Shown here: positions 17,410-26,123 of the stretch, in pieces
Position numbering within the stretch: the stretch's first letter is position 1
How the letters are laid out: each line of letters begins with the position of its first letter
Assembly (NCBI RefSeq): GCF_910578445.1
Contig: NZ_CAJTQC010000015.1
Span: forward strand, 6,217 to 70,216
Source of the DNA: an uncultured Duncaniella sp.
GTDB taxonomy: Bacteria; Bacteroidota; Bacteroidia; Bacteroidales; Muribaculaceae
Length of the DNA stretch: 64,000 nucleotides
Reading direction: 5' to 3'
Position numbers and translations under genes: made by a program
The notes under the pieces: generated by a model
The model's input: only the letters and a program-made list of their open reading frames with translations
Told to the model about the DNA's origin: nothing
Databases searched by the model: none

Positions 17410-20400
17410 TTAGAATGTGAGATTAAGACCGAAAACAAATTGCTTGGTAAGGGGGTAGTTGAGGCTGCCGTTCATTTCAGGATCGTAGTCTTTGAGCAGG
17501 TCGCTCTTTGCGATTACAAGCGGGTTGGTGAGTGTGGTATAGACGCGGAGCTTGCTGATACCTGCACGCTTCATGAGGTTTTCAGGCAGAGTGTAACCGA
17601 GGGTTATGTTCTTAATCTTGAAGTATGAGCCGTTGACAAACGCAAGTGCGTAGTATCCTGTATAGTCGGTGATTCCTCGGCTACTGTTGAGAGCGGGGAA
17701 GTAGTGGTTCTGATCGCCGGTAGCCTCAGTCCAGTAGTCAAAGTAGGTCGGGAAGTTTCCTGCCACTGCGGGATCGTATGAGCCGAGCATGTCGTATTTG
17801 ATTGTCTGGCCGAAACGCATATACATATATACCGATAGGTCGAAGTTCTTGTAGGTGAAGGTGTTCTTCAGACCGAGAGTCCAGTCGGGTGAGTTGTGGC
17901 CGAGTACCTGATAGTCGTTGCCGCTGACGGTGTATCTGTTGTCGGCGTCGTAGTGCACAAGCTTGCGCTCAATCACTCCGTTTTCGCCTTCGACATCTTC
18001 CCAGCGCGAGAACTGACCGGGGCCGTCATGAATCATGCCGGGGACGTAGACCTTGAGGTCGCCGGGCTTGCAACCGAATACGGCGGCATCTTCGGCCTCA
18101 GAAGTCTTCCATGTGCCCTGAAGCTTGTAGTGGTAATATGAGTTGACCGGATGTCCTTTGTAGTAGACATTACCGCCATCACCGTTGGTCATGTATTCCT
18201 GGTCGGGGGTCATGAGTCGTGTGATTTCCTCATGGTTGGCTGTGAATGTGCCATTGATTGTCCATGAGAAGTCGCCGGGACGACGTTCGATGAACGGACG
18301 GCCTGTCACTGCGAGCTCGATACCGTGGTTGAGGGTCTCGCAGATATTGAGATTGGTCTTATACTGTGTCGAGGCGTTGAACGAACCATTGTTGACAGGC
18401 AGGAGGCGGCTGTAGATCACGCCTTCGGTCTTGGTGCGGTAGTAGTCGGCGGTGAGGTCGATGCGTCCTTTGAGCACGCTTGCGTCAATACCGAAGTTCC
18501 AGCTCTTTGACTTCTCCCATGTGAGCGAGAGGTTGGCGATATTCTCGGTGAAGTAGCTTGTATTGGCGAGTCCGCCACCGAGGATGGTCATACCCGGGAT
18601 GAGTGACGAGAAGCTTGAATAGGGGTCGATAGAGGCTGTACCTGTCACACCGTATCCTAAGCGGAGCTTGAGGTTGTCAAGCCAGTTGTCGCGCAGTTTG
18701 CTCATGAAGGGTTCGTCGGAGATGCGCCATCCGAGCGAGAATGCGGGGAATGTGTCCCAGCGGTTGCCGTCGGCGAGGCGTGACGAACCGTCGTGGCGGA
18801 CAGATACGCTTGCGAGATATTTGCCGGCGAATGAGTAGTTGATACGACCTACGAAACCGAGACCCTTTGACATTACATATTCCGATTTGGCCAAAGTGTT
18901 TGCAATGTTAGCTTCTTTTTCGCTGAGGTTGTGCCACAGATAGGAGTTTGATGAAAGATTTGTACCCTCGCCGTAGATACCTGACATGCGGTTGTGGTTC
19001 CACGATGTAACACCGGTGACGGTGAAATTATGGTCTCTATTAAGGGTGAAATTATAGGTGAGGATGTTTTCCCACTTGTAGTTGACGTAATTATCCTGGT
19101 CAACGTAAGCCTTTACGTGGGCGTTTGTTCCTTCTACAGTGGTTGATTGGCTGTCGGTATAGTAGTTATATGAGCCTTCACCCTGGAAGTAGTTGTGGGT
19201 GTTGTAGTGGATTGACGCATTTAGGCGGCTCTCCCATGTGAGACCCTTGAGGGGGGTGACACGGATGTAGGGATTGAAGTAGATGCGTGTCTGCTGGTAG
19301 TTGTTGCGGTAGTTGCTGCGGTTGTTGAGCAGGAGGCTTGCGTCCTGACTGCCTGCTACCGGTGTGCGGTTCACGTTACCTTCTTCGTCGTAGAGCGAAC
19401 CGATCGGGCTTTGGATGAGCATTCGGTCAAGTTTGGCGTAGGCTGAGTTGCGGTAGGTGTAGCTGCCCTGCAGATTGACACCGAGGTCGAGCCAGCTGCG
19501 CACCTTGTGGTCGATGCGGATGTTGGTCGAGTAAATCTTGTTGTTGTCGTTGGAGTACTGTCCTTCCTCGTCAGAGAAGTTGAGCGAGAAGTAGGCTTTG
19601 GTCTTCTCTGTGCCGCCACTGACAGAAACAGAGTAGTTCTGTGTCACGCCGGTCTGCAGCAGCGCGTCGGCCCAGTCAATGGAGTTAGCGCCAAGCCAAG
19701 AGTCGACTGTGAGATTCGGATTGAGGTCGAGCGCGCCCTGATAGGCTAATGCTGCACTGCCGAGGATGTCAGTCGGATCGGTCGGGCCACCGCCGGCGGT
19801 GATTGCCTGCTTGCGAAGTTCGTAGAATCCGCGTGAGTTGTAGACCTTGGGAACGGTAGACCATCCGTTGACACCGACGTAAGCATTGAAATTGACTGTT
19901 GTCTTACCTTCTTTGCCGCTCTTTGTGGTAACGATGATAATACCGTTGGCTCCTGACGAACCGTAGATTGCAGTCGATGATGCGTCTTTTAGCACCTCGA
20001 TGCTTTCGATGTCATTGGGGTTGATGGTGTTGATGTCGCCGGGCATGCCATCGATGATATAAGTGGGGTCTCCGGACGCTGTGAACGAACGGTTGCCTCG
20101 TAGCTGAACTTTCGGTGTGGCTCCTGCCTGACCTGATGCACGTGTGATGTCGAGACCTGCCACCTTGCCTTGGAGTGCGTCCATGGCATTTGCTGTGGGT
20201 GAGAGGGTTATGTCTTCGTTTTTCACCGATGCAACAGCACCTGTGAGGTCACGTTTTTTTACTGTACCGTAGCCGATTGCCACAACTTCGTCGAGGACAT
20301 TGGAGTCTAGCTCCATTTTGACTTCGATAGAGCTGCGTCCGTCGACTTTGACTGACTGCGGTTTGTAGCCGATGTAAGAGAAATGGAGAGTTGCGCCGGG

Positions 20401-20694
20401 ATGGACGTTGAGAGTGAACTGACCGTCGAAATCTGTTGCGACACCGACTTTTGTTCCTTCTTCAATGACGGAAACGCCAATCATGGGTTCGCCGTTTTCG
20501 TCAAGAACCACGCCTGTAACGCGCTGTGTTGTTGCAACTTGTTGTGTTTCAGCGGGTTGATTTCCCCTACTGTCAGATGCCTGAACAGTCTGAGCTGCAC
20601 CACCCATAAGGCATAAAGCAAGCGCTGTGCATGCCAACTTCCTGTCGGTCACGGCGTTGAGCCCTGACACAGGAGCCTTGGAGTTTCTTTTCAT
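17410..20694 (-). CDS. SusC/RagA-type TonB-dependent outer-membrane transporter
   Basis: A 1094-aa TonB-dependent transporter. A long signal region (about 1-40) is followed by a carboxypeptidase-regulatory-like domain (about 57-140), the SusC signature VAIGYGTVKKRDL, the plug (about 160-270, with DASSTAIYGSSGANG) and a 22-strand barrel ending in a C-terminal Phe. It imports the substrate captured by SusD downstream. The N-terminal region before the hydrophobic core is about 20 residues, longer than usual. A promoter and a cluster of TGTCCG motifs lie upstream, and a two-component system is the next locus. Confidence 0.95.
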   Translation of the reverse strand: MKRNSKAPVSGLNAVTDRKLACTALALCLMGGAAQTVQASDSRGNQPAETQQVATTQRVTGVVLDENGEPMIGVSVIEEGTKVGVATDFDGQFTLNVHPGATLHFSYIGYKPQSVKVDGRSSIEVKMELDSNVLDEVVAIGYGTVKKRDLTGAVASVKNEDITLSPTANAMDALQGKVAGLDITRASGQAGATPKVQLRGNRSFTASGDPTYIIDGMPGDINTINPNDIESIEVLKDASSTAIYGSSGANGIIIVTTKSGKEGKTTVNFNAYVGVNGWSTVPKVYNSRGFYELRKQAITAGGGPTDPTDILGSAALAYQGALDLNPNLTVDSWLGANSIDWADALLQTGVTQNYSVSVSGGTEKTKAYFSLNFSDEEGQYSNDNNKIYSTNIRIDHKVRSWLDLGVNLQGSYTYRNSAYAKLDRMLIQSPIGSLYDEEGNVNRTPVAGSQDASLLLNNRSNYRNNYQQTRIYFNPYIRVTPLKGLTWESRLNASIHYNTHNYFQGEGSYNYYTDSQSTTVEGTNAHVKAYVDQDNYVNYKWENILTYNFTLNRDHNFTVTGVTSWNHNRMSGIYGEGTNLSSNSYLWHNLSEKEANIANTLAKSEYVMSKGLGFVGRINYSFAGKYLASVSVRHDGSSRLADGNRWDTFPAFSLGWRISDEPFMSKLRDNWLDNLKLRLGYGVTGTASIDPYSSFSSLIPGMTILGGGLANTSYFTENIANLSLTWEKSKSWNFGIDASVLKGRIDLTADYYRTKTEGVIYSRLLPVNNGSFNASTQYKTNLNICETLNHGIELAVTGRPFIERRPGDFSWTINGTFTANHEEITRLMTPDQEYMTNGDGGNVYYKGHPVNSYYHYKLQGTWKTSEAEDAAVFGCKPGDLKVYVPGMIHDGPGQFSRWEDVEGENGVIERKLVHYDADNRYTVSGNDYQVLGHNSPDWTLGLKNTFTYKNFDLSVYMYMRFGQTIKYDMLGSYDPAVAGNFPTYFDYWTEATGDQNHYFPALNSSRGITDYTGYYALAFVNGSYFKIKNITLGYTLPENLMKRAGISKLRVYTTLTNPLVIAKSDLLKDYDPEMNGSLNYPLTKQFVFGLNLTF

Positions 20695-20785
20695 GATGCT
20701 GGTTAAATATAAGATTGAGTGTAAAATTTATTGACTACGATTAAATACCGATAAAAGTTATTTAAGGTAATTTTGGTAAACAATG

Positions 20786-20819
20786 GCAAATGTAGGTAAA
20801 TTTTTTTGAATCGGACAAC
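20786..20819 (-). promoter_or_regulatory. Promoter of the susCD operon
   Basis: On the minus strand GTTG (20816-20819) lies 21 bases upstream of TACATTTGC (20786-20794), close to the Bacteroidetes consensus. The upstream element overlaps one of the TGTCCG motifs, so a protein bound there would touch the polymerase. Confidence 0.65.
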
Positions 20820-20938
20820 AGTTTTAGACTAAAAAGTTAGAAAAATGTCCGAAATCGGTCATATTGTGTCCGTTTAGGGGACAAAATGACCAAAAAGATG
20901 TTGATTTAGAGGGGTATCTTATTGTCCGAAACCAAATG
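20812..20938. promoter_or_regulatory. Cluster of TGTCCG half-sites upstream of susC
   Basis: TGTCCG occurs on the plus strand at 20846, 20867 and 20933, and in reverse (CGGACA) at 20812. The second copy is half of a dyad TGTCC-N7-GGACA (20867-20883), itself nested in GGTCAT...ATGACC (20857-20891). This looks like an operator for a dimeric activator of the susCD operon. The neighbouring Fis-type response regulator is a candidate; that link is inference. Confidence 0.5.
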
Positions 20939-20950
20939 GGTCTTATTGTT

Positions 20951-22195
20951 TCATGAGTTTTTCGTCGGCAGTGTCAGTGTGAATCGTGTCGGAATCGTGT
21001 CGGGGGTAGAGCTTAGTGAAAGTGAGCCGCCATTTGCGATGATTAAACGTCGGCTGAGGCTCAGTCCTATGCCTGAGCCTTGTGGGCGGGTGGTGAAGAA
21101 TGGTGTGAAAATCCTTGGTGCGATGTCGGTGGCGATCGGGAGGCCGTCGTTCTCGATTTCGATGCGGATTGTCGTGTCGGTTATGGATAGGCGGATTGTG
21201 ATGAGTGTCGCCCCGGCTTCGACGGCATTTTTAAGAAGATTGACCATTACCTGCCGGAGCTGGTCGCGGTCGGCATAGACGGTGAGACTGCCGGCCGGGA
21301 GCGACAGGCTGAAGTCGATGTCGCCGGGGGTGGCAGTGAGGGCTGCGTCATGATAAATGTCTGGCTTGCATTCTGCTCCTGCGCGCGACAGGCTTATAGC
21401 GTCTTCAATCAGGGGACGTAGGTCGAAGATTGATTTTTCAGGTAAGGGGAGTGTGGATATGCGTCTGTAGTTCACGACGAAATCTTTCAGACCGCGTGTC
21501 GACCGGCTTATCACATCGAGTCCACGGGTCATGTAGTCGTTGTCGCCGTCGTAGCGCATCCTGAGGGTTTCGGCTATGGAAACTACGGGGGCTATGCCGT
21601 TCATGATTTCGTGGGTCAGGACGCGGCTCATTTCCGACCATGTCTCTACGGTCGAGTTTTCAAGCTGTATGGAGATGTCGTCGAGTGTGACTATGAGCAG
21701 TCGCCGGCCGTCGTGGCGCGTGAAGGCAGAACTTTTTACGGCGAGATTTCGTATTGTGGTGTTAATCCCTGATTGTGAGCCGGAAAGCAGCTCTGTCAGC
21801 TCCGGCCATGAGCCGGAGAGCGATGACAGATGAGTGAGTGCCGGTCGTCCGAGCAGCCTGAGGGCTGCGGGGTTTGCAAGGATGATGTGGCCGGTCTGGT
21901 TGATGACCATCACGCCAGTAGCCACGTTGTCGGTTATCGATTCGTAGTATTTCTCTGTTTCGGATATTCGTGCCCGGAGTGCTGAAAGACTTTGTGCGAT
22001 GCGGTTGAGAGTGGCGTTGACATCATGGTCGGAATTGGCAGGGAATCGTATCGAAGTGTCGGCCGATTCAATCGCTTCGAGCAGCAGCCTGAGTCTACGG
22101 CGTGTACGGGTCATGTAGCGGTACGACATGTGTGCCCCCCATGCAATGAGGAGAATTCCGATGATTGTCAGTATGACAGTCTGTGCTGTTGTCAC
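20951..22195 (-). CDS. Membrane sensor histidine kinase, NtrY-like
   Basis: A 414-aa kinase with one N-terminal membrane helix (about 7-24), a short HAMP-like linker and a PAS domain (about 85-185). The dimerisation/phospho-acceptor helix carries His in LTHEIMNGI (about residue 201). The ATP domain has an N box (NLLKNAVEA) and a G box (GSGIGLSLS). With a single helix it has no outer sensor, so it probably reads a cytosolic or membrane signal through PAS. The start is GTG, 11 bases after the response regulator, with which it forms a two-component pair. Confidence 0.92.
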   Translation of the reverse strand: MTTAQTVILTIIGILLIAWGAHMSYRYMTRTRRRLRLLLEAIESADTSIRFPANSDHDVNATLNRIAQSLSALRARISETEKYYESITDNVATGVMVINQTGHIILANPAALRLLGRPALTHLSSLSGSWPELTELLSGSQSGINTTIRNLAVKSSAFTRHDGRRLLIVTLDDISIQLENSTVETWSEMSRVLTHEIMNGIAPVVSIAETLRMRYDGDNDYMTRGLDVISRSTRGLKDFVVNYRRISTLPLPEKSIFDLRPLIEDAISLSRAGAECKPDIYHDAALTATPGDIDFSLSLPAGSLTVYADRDQLRQVMVNLLKNAVEAGATLITIRLSITDTTIRIEIENDGLPIATDIAPRIFTPFFTTRPQGSGIGLSLSRRLIIANGGSLSLSSTPDTIPTRFTLTLPTKNS

Positions 22196-22206
22196 TGTTC
22201 AGAGTC

Positions 22207-22782
22207 TTATTGTAGGTGATGTCGCTTTAGCTTATTGTAGAGAGTCTGTCGTGTGATGCCGAGTTGCGTAGCTGTGGCCGACAGGTTTCCTCCGTTGTCG
22301 GCAAGGGCTTCGGAAATCATCTGTCGCTCCATCTGTTCGAGGGTTATAGGGGATGAATGGCGAGAGGTTTCCGGCATGTCGTATGCCTTTTCGGAACTTT
22401 GCGGCGAGAGGTGTTGGGTGGCTGCATGAATGAGTGTCTGGAGCAGGCGTGCATTGCTCCACGGCTTGCTGACGAAGTCGGCCGCGCCTTCTTTCAGCCC
22501 TTGCACGGCAAGCTCTATTTCGGCGTAGGCGGTGAACAGTACCACGGGTGTGGCAGGCGATAGGCGGCGGATTTCGCTCAGCCAGTAGAGTCCTTCGTTG
22601 CCGTTGGTCACAGGCGATGAGAAGTTCATGTCGAGCAACACACAGTCGGGGTTTTCCTCGCGCAGCAGCTGTGGGATGCGTGAGGGCGAGGTTGTGGTCG
22701 CTACCCGGTCAAACTTTATTTCTGCGAGAAGTCTGACGGCGGAAAGCACCGAGCGGTTGTCGTCGACAACGAGGAGGGTCAT
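22207..22782 (-). CDS. NtrC-family response regulator lacking the AAA+ domain
   Basis: A 191-aa regulator: receiver domain (about 2-120, phospho-acceptor Asp in LLDMNF near residue 52, Lys in VSKPW near 106), a 25-residue linker and a Fis-type helix-turn-helix (about 148-190, with GNLSATATQLGITRQTLYNKL). The receiver looks like those of Bacteroidetes sigma-54 activators, including the NGNEGLYWL segment, but the central ATPase of about 240 residues is absent. The layout is that of RegA/PrrA regulators, which act at sigma-70-type promoters. It is co-transcribed with the kinase downstream. A heptad array sits just before its ATG. Confidence 0.92.
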   Translation of the reverse strand: MTLLVVDDNRSVLSAVRLLAEIKFDRVATTTSPSRIPQLLREENPDCVLLDMNFSSPVTNGNEGLYWLSEIRRLSPATPVVLFTAYAEIELAVQGLKEGAADFVSKPWSNARLLQTLIHAATQHLSPQSSEKAYDMPETSRHSSPITLEQMERQMISEALADNGGNLSATATQLGITRQTLYNKLKRHHLQ

Positions 22783-22788
22783 TTTGTT

Positions 22789-22837
22789 TAAGTATTAAGT
22801 ATGAAGTATTAAGTAGTAAGTACGAAGTATTAAGGTT
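22789..22837 (-). repeat. Array of seven degenerate 7-bp repeats before the response regulator
   Basis: Seven heptads (TAAGTAT, GAAGTAT, TAAGTAG, TAAGTAC types on the plus strand) start six bases before the response regulator's ATG. The rest of the spacer to the ABC gene (22838-22865) does not follow the pattern. Confidence 0.8.
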
Positions 22838-22865
22838 TGGGTGGGTTTATGTGACTGCAAATCTA

Positions 22866-23543
22866 CTACTTTTTATGGACTTCGCCAACGATAGATCCGT
22901 CGAAGAGATGGACTATGCGTGAGGCGTAGGCTGCGTCGCGGTCGGAGTGTGTCACCATGACGATTGTCGTGCCTTCACGGTTGAGTTCGGAGAGCAGTTC
23001 CATTATTTCGCGTCCGTTTTTGGAGTCGAGATTTCCGGTCGGTTCGTCGGCGAGAATCAGCTCCGGACGGGTGACGAGGGCGCGGGCTATGGCTACGCGC
23101 TGCTGCTGTCCGCCTGAAAGCTGTTGCGGGAGATGGGTGGAGCGGTGGCTCATGTTGACTTTGGTCAGCATTTCGTCGACGCGTTTGCGGCGCTCGCTGC
23201 GGCTGAGACCGAGATAGGTGAGCGGGAGTTCGACGTTGTGGGCCACGTCGATTTCGTCAATGAGGTTGAAGCTCTGAAACACGAAGCCGATATGGCCTTT
23301 ACGCATCTGTCCGCGTTCTTTTTCCTTCAGGTTTGATACTTCACGTCCGTTTAGCTTATAGCTTCCGGCTGTCGGTGAGTCAAGGAGTCCGATGATGTTG
23401 AGCAGGGTCGATTTTCCGCATCCGCTTGGGCCCATAATGGCGATAAATTCACCGGGGGCGATGTCGAGGTTGACTCCGTTGAGCGCTACGGTTTCGATTT
23501 CGTCAGTGCGGAAATATTTTGAAAGAGCCGTTGTTTTAATCAT
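22866..23543 (-). CDS. ABC transporter ATP-binding protein, MacB/LolD type
   Basis: A 225-aa ATPase with Walker [11 protein letters not shown]-loop region FQSFNL, signature LSGGQQQR and Walker [13 protein letters not shown]. It belongs to the MacB/LolD/FtsE group that works with FtsX-type permeases in extrusion or lipoprotein release rather than import. The permease is the next gene upstream, with 93 bases between them. The two-component pair follows downstream, a frequent pairing in Bacteroidales. Confidence 0.93.
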   Translation of the reverse strand: MIKTTALSKYFRTDEIETVALNGVNLDIAPGEFIAIMGPSGCGKSTLLNIIGLLDSPTAGSYKLNGREVSNLKEKERGQMRKGHIGFVFQSFNLIDEIDVAHNVELPLTYLGLSRSERRKRVDEMLTKVNMSHRSTHLPQQLSGGQQQRVAIARALVTRPELILADEPTGNLDSKNGREIMELLSELNREGTTIVMVTHSDRDAAYASRIVHLFDGSIVGEVHKK

Positions 23544-23636
23544 CTTTTTTATTGTTTAAATGGTTAAGGAGCGTGGGTATAAAAGGTGAATTATAGGGAG
23601 GAGGTTGAAGTTTGAAACGTCGTCACACATCATATT

Positions 23637-25940
23637 TTACTCTGATTTGAGTCTGTTGACAGGATTTTCGTTGGCGATGCGGTAGGTGACGGCTATGACA
23701 CACGCCACCACGAGCATGAGGACTGTCAGACCGGCAAGTATATACCATAGGCCGATGTGTGGGGCTGTGACCGAGAAGTTGCTGAGCCATATATGTCCGA
23801 TATAGGCTGCGCATAGCACTCCGAGAATGATGGCAGGAATGGCGATACGAGCCACATCGGCGATAATAAGGCTGACAATATCGGAGGCTTCAGCTCCGTT
23901 GACTTTGCGGATGGCTATCTCTTTGCTGCGTCGCTGCACTTCGTCGCGTGCGAATCCAATCAGGCCCATCAGTGAAATGAAAATCAATGCGACAGAGGCG
24001 ATGAGGGCCGAGTTTCGGAACATGCGCACATCGGAGTAGATTTCGATGGCTTCTTCGGGCATTTTTACAGGTGCGAAATCATAGGCAGGAAAAGTCCCGG
24101 ACAGAAAATCGACAAGTTTTGTGAAGTTTTGGTCGAACGGTTCTTTTATTTTCAGATATGAATTTCCCGAGAAACCACCGTAGATAAGGCATATAGGACG
24201 AAGTTCCTCGACAAATCCGCCTAACTGATAGTCTTTTGCTATGCCTACAAGTTTGAGCGAAACCCCGAAGCCTTTGTTGGAATACAACTTTCCGATGTCA
24301 TCGGTGGTAAGGTTCATGCGCCGTCCGAATTCTTCGGATATGACGACTTCGCCATCGCGTTCGATGCCTCTGCCGGCCACAATTCCGATTTCCATCGCAT
24401 CAAGGAAGTTTTCGTCAATCCATTCGATACGGGTATTGAAAATGATATTTCCGGCCTCGTCATATAAGTGCTGTCCGCTGTAGCCCCATAATGGGTCGGA
24501 AGCCGATGCAGTCATTTTTTCTATATATGGCAGTTGCTTGAGGGTTGATTTCAAAGCTTCATTGTCGAGCTGATAGGGGATGTCGATTTTTGCCATGCGT
24601 TCGATGGAGAACCCCATGTCGCGGTTTGTGATTTCACCGTATTGTGCGCTGACAACAGTCATCAGTGTCCCGACGAAGGCCACACCGCCTATCTGGATGA
24701 AAAGGAGTGTGCGTTTCCACGCACTATTGCGTTCGGTGAAACGTCGGAACACCTGTGTAACCGGTATTCTCGAAAATATCCGTCCCGGCAAGAGCCCACC
24801 GAGCAGGAAGAAAAATGTCAGGACTGAGAATGGAATCCACAATCGAGAAGTGGCGAAGATGTCGTCCGGAGAGAGCGAGAGAGTATCTGAAATCAGTTTT
24901 TCAAATGCAAATATCAGGATGACCATCACCACGCATGCGCTCATGAGCACAATGATGGTTTCGCATAGAAACATGCGCATAATAGTGATGTTTCCTGCGC
25001 CTGAGCATTTATGTATTCCGATTGCTTTTGAGCGGCGTGACAGGGAGGCTATTGTCAGAAGTGCGTAGTTAAGAGTGGTCATCAACAACAGTGAGACACC
25101 GAGAATCCACATCACAAGATTGATTCTTTTGACAGAGTCATATTGCAGGTATGTCCGGCTTATCGGGTTGCACGCAACCACGCTGCTATACGAGTCGGTG
25201 TCCGGAACGTGTGATTGATAGGTCTGATTGAGTTTGCGTTCTATATCTCCGTCTTTTAACTCGCTGTCGGGTTTTAATCTGAAATAGATAAGCCAGTTGT
25301 CAGCTCCGCTCCATTCTTGGTAGCGTTGGTAGCTTCGCCATGTCGGTTGCGACAGCAGGGCCTTGAAAGGTTCGATAGTTACATTTTTAGGCAAATCTTT
25401 GAACACGCCTTTGACCATGACGGTGGTTTCGCGGTCAAGAGAAAGGGTCTTCCCAATAGGGTTTTCTTCGCCGTAAAGATTGCTGGCTGTCGATTCGCTG
25501 AGATAGATTATATCGGGTACGGCCATGTCAGCGGACGGGTTTCCGGTTAACACTTCAAGTCCCATAGTCTTGAAAAACATGGAATCGACAGCCAATTTCG
25601 GAATGTCGATACGGCGGTCACCGAGAAATAGAGGAGGAAGTGAGTGACTACCGACGGCTGTAGCAGATATGACATCGTTTCCCAATGCTTCCATGGCGCA
25701 TTCCGCGAGTTTTCCGGGGCATGAGTTAAACGGTCCGAACTTCTCGCCGTTGATGTCGTATGACATCCAGATCTGATACAGATTGTCACGGTCGGGGAAG
25801 CAGGTATCATAATTGTAGTTGTAGTCGAGTCGTCCGAATACAAGCGTGCTCACAAGCAGTCCGACCGCAACTGAAATGATTTTGATGGCGTTGGCAGCCT
25901 TCTGAGTGAGCATTGAGTGGATGACATAGTAGAGTTTCAC
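23637..25940 (-). CDS. ABC transporter permease with two MacB/FtsX units
   Basis: A 767-aa membrane protein: an N-terminal helix (about 18-36), a large periplasmic domain of the MacB type, three helices (about 285-400), a further helix near 425 and second periplasmic domain, and three C-terminal helices. The double-FtsX layout is common in Bacteroidetes. It works with the ATPase encoded downstream; the substrate is unknown. No periplasmic adaptor or outer-membrane factor gene is near, so a MacAB-TolC type drug pump is not supported. Confidence 0.88.
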   Translation of the reverse strand: MKLYYVIHSMLTQKAANAIKIISVAVGLLVSTLVFGRLDYNYNYDTCFPDRDNLYQIWMSYDINGEKFGPFNSCPGKLAECAMEALGNDVISATAVGSHSLPPLFLGDRRIDIPKLAVDSMFFKTMGLEVLTGNPSADMAVPDIIYLSESTASNLYGEENPIGKTLSLDRETTVMVKGVFKDLPKNVTIEPFKALLSQPTWRSYQRYQEWSGADNWLIYFRLKPDSELKDGDIERKLNQTYQSHVPDTDSYSSVVACNPISRTYLQYDSVKRINLVMWILGVSLLLMTTLNYALLTIASLSRRSKAIGIHKCSGAGNITIMRMFLCETIIVLMSACVVMVILIFAFEKLISDTLSLSPDDIFATSRLWIPFSVLTFFFLLGGLLPGRIFSRIPVTQVFRRFTERNSAWKRTLLFIQIGGVAFVGTLMTVVSAQYGEITNRDMGFSIERMAKIDIPYQLDNEALKSTLKQLPYIEKMTASASDPLWGYSGQHLYDEAGNIIFNTRIEWIDENFLDAMEIGIVAGRGIERDGEVVISEEFGRRMNLTTDDIGKLYSNKGFGVSLKLVGIAKDYQLGGFVEELRPICLIYGGFSGNSYLKIKEPFDQNFTKLVDFLSGTFPAYDFAPVKMPEEAIEIYSDVRMFRNSALIASVALIFISLMGLIGFARDEVQRRSKEIAIRKVNGAEASDIVSLIIADVARIAIPAIILGVLCAAYIGHIWLSNFSVTAPHIGLWYILAGLTVLMLVVACVIAVTYRIANENPVNRLKSE

Positions 25941-25975
25941 AGTGAGAATAAATTATAATGGTGAGTGTTTACTAT

Positions 25976-25984
25976 GCAAAGTTA
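25976..25984 (-). promoter_or_regulatory. Possible -7 element upstream of the ABC permease
   Basis: TAACTTTGC on the minus strand matches the -7 box of Bacteroidetes promoters and lies 35 bases before the permease start. No good -33 box is seen at the right distance. Confidence 0.4.
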
Positions 25985-26017
25985 GCGCGGTTTTTTGCGG
26001 CGTGGCTGTAAAATAAA

Positions 26018-26044
26018 GAGCAGCAGGGTGTTGCCTTGCCGCTC
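26018..26044 (-). terminator. Terminator after kdsA
   Basis: Bases 26018-26028 pair with 26034-26044 (one mismatch, one G-T pair). On the minus strand the hairpin is followed by TTTATTTTAC. It lies about 80 bases past the kdsA stop. Confidence 0.6.
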
Positions 26045-26123
26045 AAAATGTAAAAGTGTAAAATATTTTTACAATCTCTGTAATGGTGGAATGTTTATGT
26101 CATTCGGTTGGTCGAGGAAAGAG

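Noticed and set aside
20700..20950. Sigma-54 promoter upstream of susC
   Set aside because: No TGGCAC-N5-TTGC pair on the minus strand, and the adjacent regulator lacks the AAA+ domain needed for sigma-54.
22866..25940. MacAB-TolC drug pump
   Set aside because: There is no adaptor or outer-membrane factor gene next to the ATPase and permease.
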